Below are positions 10,213-14,019 of a stretch of DNA of 14,019 nucleotides, piece by piece. A program made the position numbers and the translations under genes. The notes under the pieces were generated by a model, which worked only from the letters and a program-made list of their open reading frames with translations, ran no database searches and was not told the DNA's origin. Each line of letters opens with the position of its first letter. Within the stretch, counting starts at the first letter, position 1. The DNA comes from Phycisphaerales bacterium UBA1910. GTDB taxonomy: Bacteria; Planctomycetota; Phycisphaerae; Phycisphaerales; UBA1924. The stretch spans positions 19,683-33,701 of the forward strand of contig DDGE01000044.1 of assembly GCA_002337545.1 (NCBI GenBank). Direction: 5' to 3'.

Positions 10213-13059
10213 ATGGGCGGCATCACCACTGGCGTCGGCATCTTTTCAGGCATTGATTCTGCTTCACTCATCGATCAGTTGATCGCGGTGCAGTCGACCC
10301 CGCTTATTCTGGCGCAATCCCGGGTCATAGATCTGAATGCCCAGCAGGCAGCGTATCTGGATATCAACTCGCGACTGAGTGCGTTCAAAACAGCCGCGGC
10401 ATCGTTCCGGGTGAACAGTATCTTTGATGCGAGCAGCGCAGCGAGCAATAACGAGAGCATCCTCACCGCGAGCGCAGGCAACAGCGCCGTGCCCGGAAGC
10501 TACAACTTCATCGTTGATCGGCTGGTTTCATCCCAACAGCTTCTCACACGCGGATTCGCGGATTCCAACTCCTCAGCGATCGGGATCGATTCGTTGACAT
10601 TTGAGTCCCCCGCTGCTCGGGTGGACTCGGATACAGCGCTCGCGGATCTCAATAGCGGAGATGGAATCAACCGGGGCGTGCTCTCGGTTACTTCTGCTTC
10701 CGGCTCGGGTGAGGTCGATCTTTCCCGTGCCGCAACGGTTTCGGATGTGCTCGATGCGTTTAACGAAGTCGAGGGGATCAACGCGTATGTCGACAATGAC
10801 AAGTTTGTCATCGAGGGTGTAACGGCCATCTCTGAAACCTCCGGAACCGATGTGCTGAGCTCGCTCGGGCTCGACGGCAACATCGCCAGCAACACCCTGA
10901 CAGGTTCGAGTGTCTACTCACTGACCGGGACGACCGCGCTCAGTGCCCTGAATGATGGGCGAGGTGTCGAGATCCGCCAGGCATCCGGGGCGGGAGTGAC
11001 AGACTTTGAAATCATCATCGCGGGCGGCGATGAGGTCGGTGTGCGAATCGGTGAGATTGAGGAGTTGGTCGACGACGGTGAGGGCGGAGAAACCCTCGAG
11101 GTCACCGAGGGTGCGGTTTCGACACTCTCGGGGGTGATCGACCGCATCAACGATGCGCTGTCAGAGGCGGGCTATGCGGATGTGACGGCGTCCATCAACA
11201 CCACAACCGGTGGGATTGATATTGTTGACGCCCAAGGGCGGGACATTGAGATCCAGAACGGGACCTCGGGTTCGCGTGAGTATTCCACTGCCTCGGATCT
11301 GGGGATTGCGGGTACCTACACCGGTGGCACGGCCAGCGGAGATCGCATATTTGCGGGCCTGAACACTCGCCTCGTTTCATCGATCAATGGAGGAAGCGGG
11401 CTTTCGGACACTGATGGGCTGCTCGACATCACCACGCGTGATGGGCAGAGCTTCACAAATATTGATCTGTCGGGGCTGAATGATGTCAACGACATCATCA
11501 ACGCGATCCATAGTGCGACGGACACGGGATCCGGTCCCGCCGTCACCGTCTCGGTGAACAGCCAGGGCACCGGGCTTCAGATCATCGACAATACCAGCGG
11601 CGGTGGAACTTTCGCGGTCTCGGGCACCAACGGTGCGGATGTCGCCGAGGCGCTCGGAATCAGCGGCTCCACAACGACGAACACGATCACAGGCACGAAC
11701 ATACAGCAGGCATACATCAGCAACTCGACACTGATCAGCGAGCTCAACGGCGGCAGCGGGATCGGGACCGGCGAGTTCATCATCACCGATTCATACGGCA
11801 ACACCGCAACGATCGATATTGATAACTCGATCTCGACCGTTGGCGATCTGCTCAACGAGATCAATAGAAACAACAACATCAGCGTCGTTGCAACGATCAA
11901 CGCGAATGGCGACGGGATCACCGTCTCTGAAGAGATCGATGGTGTGGCGGGCACCCAGAATATCCGCATCGAGGATGTGGACGGGAATGTCGCGGAACTC
12001 CTCGGAATCGCGGGTGAATCCGCGGGCACGGATGGTGACAACTTCCTCAGCGGCAGTGAAGAAACCACGATTGAGTTCGATCCAGACGCGACGCTCGAAG
12101 ATGTACGGAATGCGATCAACTCCGCCGATGTCGGTGTGGCCGCGTCGATCATCAACACGGGATCTGGTTCCTCACCCTTCCGTCTGAGTCTCGCGAGCGA
12201 GAACTCCGGCGAGGAGGGACGGTTCCTCATCAACACAAACGGGTTCGATCTTGGTCTGACTGTGCTAGACGAGGGCAACGACGCCCGGGTGTTCTTCGGT
12301 TCGAGCGATGCCGCCTCGGGCGTGCTGCTTACCAGTTCGACGAACACGCTCGATGGCGTGGTTGAAGGGGTATCCATCAACCTGCTCTCGGCTTCGGAAG
12401 AAGCGGTTGAGCTGAGCGTGAGCCGGGATGTGAGTTCGATCGAGTCCAAGATCACCGAGTTCATTGCTGCGTTCAACAGCGTGATCGAGGGGATTGATTT
12501 CCGCACCCGGTACGATGAAGAAACCGAGACTAAGGGCGTCCTGCTGGGCGACTCGACGATGCTCAATCTTCGGAACTCGATGTTCTCAGTGCTGCGTCGT
12601 GAGAATGAAGGATTCGAGGATACATTCAACTCACTCACAGAGGTTGGGATCACGGTTGGTTCCGGAAGTGTGCTCGAGTTCGATGCCGACAAGTTCCGCG
12701 ATGCGTACAACGAGGATCCGGCGGCTGTTGAAGCGCTCTTCACGCAGCGGACCCTTGCCGACAACGACGACGGCGATCCCAACACCATCGATGAGATCTC
12801 CTACTCCGAGCTCAGTGTGCTTGGTCAGTTCGAAGAGTTTGCGGACAGCTATGTCTCCACGATCGGCGGCGTCCTGCAGAACCGACGAAACGCGTTGGAT
12901 TCGCAGATCCAGCTCCAGGAGGATCGGATCGTGCAGATCCAGGAATCGCTTGACCGCAAGCGAGCGGTCCTCCAACAGCAGTTCCTCGCGATGGAACAGG
13001 CGATCGGTTCCTTCCAGACCCAGGGCGCGTCGCTCTCCCAGCTCGCGGCACTTGGATAA
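10213..13059 (+). CDS. fliD: Flagellar hook-associated protein 2 (filament cap), repeat-expanded
   Basis: A 948-residue FliD, which caps the growing flagellar filament and guides flagellin insertion. ATG 10213 follows AAGGAG at 8-nt spacing. The N-terminal FliD domain (about 2-100) begins GGITTGVGIFSGIDSASLID and has the expected helix to about residue 66. The C-terminal domain (about 705-945) includes GVLLGDSTMLNLRNSMFSVL, VGITVGSGSVLEFDADKF and a final coiled coil (LDSQIQLQEDRIVQIQESLD onward). Usual FliD proteins are roughly 450-700 residues. The excess lies in the middle, residues about 143-650, which holds at least four degenerate Flagellin_IN-type repeats (LxxLNxGxGI...GxxxIxD...) each ending near an LGI/LGL-G motif. 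No cysteine was seen, as is usual for exported flagellar proteins. Confidence 0.95.
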   Translation: MGGITTGVGIFSGIDSASLIDQLIAVQSTPLILAQSRVIDLNAQQAAYLDINSRLSAFKTAAASFRVNSIFDASSAASNNESILTASAGNSAVPGSYNFIVDRLVSSQQLLTRGFADSNSSAIGIDSLTFESPAARVDSDTALADLNSGDGINRGVLSVTSASGSGEVDLSRAATVSDVLDAFNEVEGINAYVDNDKFVIEGVTAISETSGTDVLSSLGLDGNIASNTLTGSSVYSLTGTTALSALNDGRGVEIRQASGAGVTDFEIIIAGGDEVGVRIGEIEELVDDGEGGETLEVTEGAVSTLSGVIDRINDALSEAGYADVTASINTTTGGIDIVDAQGRDIEIQNGTSGSREYSTASDLGIAGTYTGGTASGDRIFAGLNTRLVSSINGGSGLSDTDGLLDITTRDGQSFTNIDLSGLNDVNDIINAIHSATDTGSGPAVTVSVNSQGTGLQIIDNTSGGGTFAVSGTNGADVAEALGISGSTTTNTITGTNIQQAYISNSTLISELNGGSGIGTGEFIITDSYGNTATIDIDNSISTVGDLLNEINRNNNISVVATINANGDGITVSEEIDGVAGTQNIRIEDVDGNVAELLGIAGESAGTDGDNFLSGSEETTIEFDPDATLEDVRNAINSADVGVAASIINTGSGSSPFRLSLASENSGEEGRFLINTNGFDLGLTVLDEGNDARVFFGSSDAASGVLLTSSTNTLDGVVEGVSINLLSASEEAVELSVSRDVSSIESKITEFIAAFNSVIEGIDFRTRYDEETETKGVLLGDSTMLNLRNSMFSVLRRENEGFEDTFNSLTEVGITVGSGSVLEFDADKFRDAYNEDPAAVEALFTQRTLADNDDGDPNTIDEISYSELSVLGQFEEFADSYVSTIGGVLQNRRNALDSQIQLQEDRIVQIQESLDRKRAVLQQQFLAMEQAIGSFQTQGASLSQLAALG
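10639..12012 (+). repeat. Internal Flagellin_IN-type protein repeats in fliD
   Basis: Four units start at residues about 143 (LADLNSGDGINRG), 242 (ALSALNDGRGVEI), 387 (LVSSINGGSGLSD) and 507 (LISELNGGSGIGTG). They close at LSSLGLDG (216-223), ASDLGIAG (360-367), AEALGISG (478-485) and AELLGIAG (594-601). Between these come a beta-rich DITTRDGQ/IITDSYGN-like strand and a TVxDLLxEIN-like helix. A partial fifth unit may follow (ATLEDVRNAIN, 626-636). The units are diverged at the protein level, so they are old, not a recent tandem DNA expansion. Confidence 0.75.
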
Positions 13060-13071
13060 TTGATTGCGATT

Positions 13072-13092
13072 GGGCTGAAGTGCCCCTTTTTT
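13072..13092 (+). terminator. Weak terminator-like stem with T6 between fliD and fliS
   Basis: GGGC (13072-13075) and GCCC (13082-13085) enclose a 6-nt loop and are followed by C and six T residues (13087-13092). The T-tract is good but the stem has only 4 bp, so it is at most a leaky terminator that would lower fliS relative to fliD or end some transcripts. It lies inside the 54-bp gap between the two genes. Confidence 0.3.
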
Positions 13093-13113
13093 CGGACCGA
13101 TGTTTCCCGCGTG

Positions 13114-13581
13114 ATGAACGATACAAACACCAACGCGTATCTCAAGACCAAGGTCATGACCGCCTCGAAGGAGGAGCTCCGTCTGATGCTCATCGACGGA
13201 GCGATCAAGTTCGCGCAGCAAGCGCTGCACGGCCTTGAAACCAACGATCACGAGGAGGTCTTCGCGGGGTTCTCGCAATGCCGGGACATCGTCCTGGAGC
13301 TGATCAATACGATCAAGCCCGAGCACGCTCCCGAAGTCGCCAAGAGCGTGAAGGATCTCTATACCTTTATGTACGGCGAACTCGTGAAATCGAGCATCAA
13401 TCGCGATCCAGACATCCTGCGTGAGGTTCTCTCATTGCTCGAGTACGAGCGGGAAACCTGGGTCCTCACCATGTCCAAAGTCGTGGAAGAGCGGAACGCG
13501 AACGGGATCTCAAACTCATACCCGATGCCAACGCAGACCACACCCGAGCAGGCCCACCAACCGATCAGTTTCCAGGCGTGA
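13114..13581 (+). CDS. fliS: Flagellin export chaperone FliS
   Basis: A 155-residue four-helix protein that binds the C-terminus of newly made flagellin in the cytoplasm and prevents premature polymerisation. The FliS signature is NAYLKTKVMTASKEELRLML then IDGAIKFAQQAL near the N-terminus, and the C-terminal helix includes LREVLSLLEYERETWVLTMS. Length is slightly above the usual 120-140 residues because of a polar tail with PMPTQTTPEQAHQP. ATG 13114 gives the normal short N-terminus; GTG 13111 and TTG 13060 are alternatives, and no strong ribosome binding site is visible. It follows fliD by 54 bp, the common fliD-fliS order. It ends 6 bp before a convergent gene. Confidence 0.93.
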   Translation: MNDTNTNAYLKTKVMTASKEELRLMLIDGAIKFAQQALHGLETNDHEEVFAGFSQCRDIVLELINTIKPEHAPEVAKSVKDLYTFMYGELVKSSINRDPDILREVLSLLEYERETWVLTMSKVVEERNANGISNSYPMPTQTTPEQAHQPISFQA

Positions 13582-13587
13582 TCGCGT

Positions 13588-14019
13588 TTACCCCTTGTCG
13601 CTGATCCCTGCGACGAGGTGTTCCATCACCATCTTGAACGACACATTCGTCCGCAGCGATTCTGTCGCACGCGTGATCGAATCGATCGTGCGCAGGGACA
13701 CTTGCGATCGCGATGGGTCCGTGAGTCCCATGTGTGCCCGCTGCGCAACGAGCGCGAGCATCATGTCCGCGGCTTTGTGGTTCGCGGCTTCCTTCGAGCG
13801 GTTCTCGCCGAGCTTGTCGCCCTGCTTGACCCAATCGCTCGCCCAGCCATCGATGAGGGTGCTCATGAGGGTCCCGAGCCCGGCGGGGTGATCGCCCCGC
13901 ATCGCTCTGCTGAGCATCGGGTCGATCTGGTTGTGCCAACTGAACAAGTCAGAGGACACCGCTCGAGCGAACCGCCCGGGTGACCCGTTCGCGTATTGCG
14001 TGTACCAGTGGTGCGCTTC
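13588..14019 (-). CDS. C-terminal part of a protein resembling DNA polymerase III delta' (partial)
   Basis: The frame is open to the right edge and gives 143 residues, beginning EAHHWYTQYANGSPGRFARA and ending MVMEHLVAGISDKG. The segment ANGSPGRF resembles the A-x-GSPGRA pattern in clamp-loader delta' (HolB) after its ATPase domain. The helical remainder (WASDWVKQGDKLGENRSKEA and ADMMLALVAQRAHM) fits the C-terminal clamp-loader collar. The ATPase part would lie outside the window, so this is a tentative family call. There is an internal GTG at 13959, but the frame clearly continues upstream of it. It converges on fliS with 6 bp between the stops. Confidence 0.6.
   Translation of the reverse strand, partial: EAHHWYTQYANGSPGRFARAVSSDLFSWHNQIDPMLSRAMRGDHPAGLGTLMSTLIDGWASDWVKQGDKLGENRSKEAANHKAADMMLALVAQRAHMGLTDPSRSQVSLRTIDSITRATESLRTNVSFKMVMEHLVAGISDKG

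Noticed and set aside
11577..12788. Open frame of about 400 codons on the minus strand
   Set aside because: Antisense to fliD; very Ser/Pro/Val-rich low-complexity product, a mirror of the Asp/Gly/Ser/Asn-rich FliD codons.
1..14019. CRISPR array, tRNA or rRNA genes, or phage genes
   Set aside because: No regularly spaced short repeats, cloverleaf-like sequences, ribosomal RNA motifs or phage-type proteins were recognised on either strand.

Overview
The window looks like part of a chromosome from a flagellated planctomycete of the class Phycisphaerae, probably Phycisphaerales. This is inferred from three things. Two small membrane proteins carry the C-terminal CxxC...CPECG zinc ribbon that is common in that group. 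The long, eukaryote-like DeoC is linked to a pair of aldehyde dehydrogenase genes. The fliD-fliS flagellar pair is also present. Base composition is moderately GC-rich and even, genes are densely packed, and no transposase, phage gene, CRISPR array, tRNA or rRNA was seen.

Layout. 1-53: the first codons of a leftward gene that leaves the window, preceded by an intrinsic terminator. 244-1720 (minus): a two-gene extracytoplasmic thiol-redox operon, a free-standing DsbD N-terminal-type domain followed by a redoxin. 1848-3271 (plus): a lipoprotein with a rhodanese domain lacking its catalytic cysteine, translationally coupled (ATGA) to deoC. 3264-4810 (plus): two diverged paralogous membrane/zinc-ribbon proteins, each preceded by a copy of the last 55 bp of deoC. 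4811-5431 (minus): a PilZ-J-domain fusion ending directly against the previous gene. 5537-8465 (plus): a full aldehyde dehydrogenase, a GNAT acetyltransferase and a half-length ALDH-like protein without catalytic residues. 8478-9890 (minus): a DUF4230 protein and a six-helix membrane protein, possibly preceded by a small ORF. 10213-13581 (plus): fliD (unusually long, with internal repeats) and fliS, with a structured leader ahead of fliD. 13588-14019 (minus): the C-terminal part of a protein that may be the delta' clamp-loader subunit.

How the genes may work together. DeoC cleaves deoxyribose 5-phosphate to acetaldehyde and glyceraldehyde 3-phosphate. The downstream ALDH could oxidise the acetaldehyde. 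The half-ALDH resembles the non-catalytic C-terminal domain of ALDH16-type proteins, so the two may be a split ALDH16. No microcompartment shell gene is present. The minus-strand redox pair probably works outside the cytoplasmic membrane. FliD caps the filament and FliS chaperones flagellin. PilZ-J could link c-di-GMP to a chaperone or assembly function.

The most notable points are the 55-bp duplicated deoC tail flanking one zinc-ribbon gene, the split ALDH16-like pair, the PilZ-J fusion with a lost HPD motif, the cysteine-less rhodanese lipoprotein coupled to deoC, the repeat-expanded FliD, and the hairpin-rich fliD leader. All family assignments come from reading motifs by eye; no database search was run.
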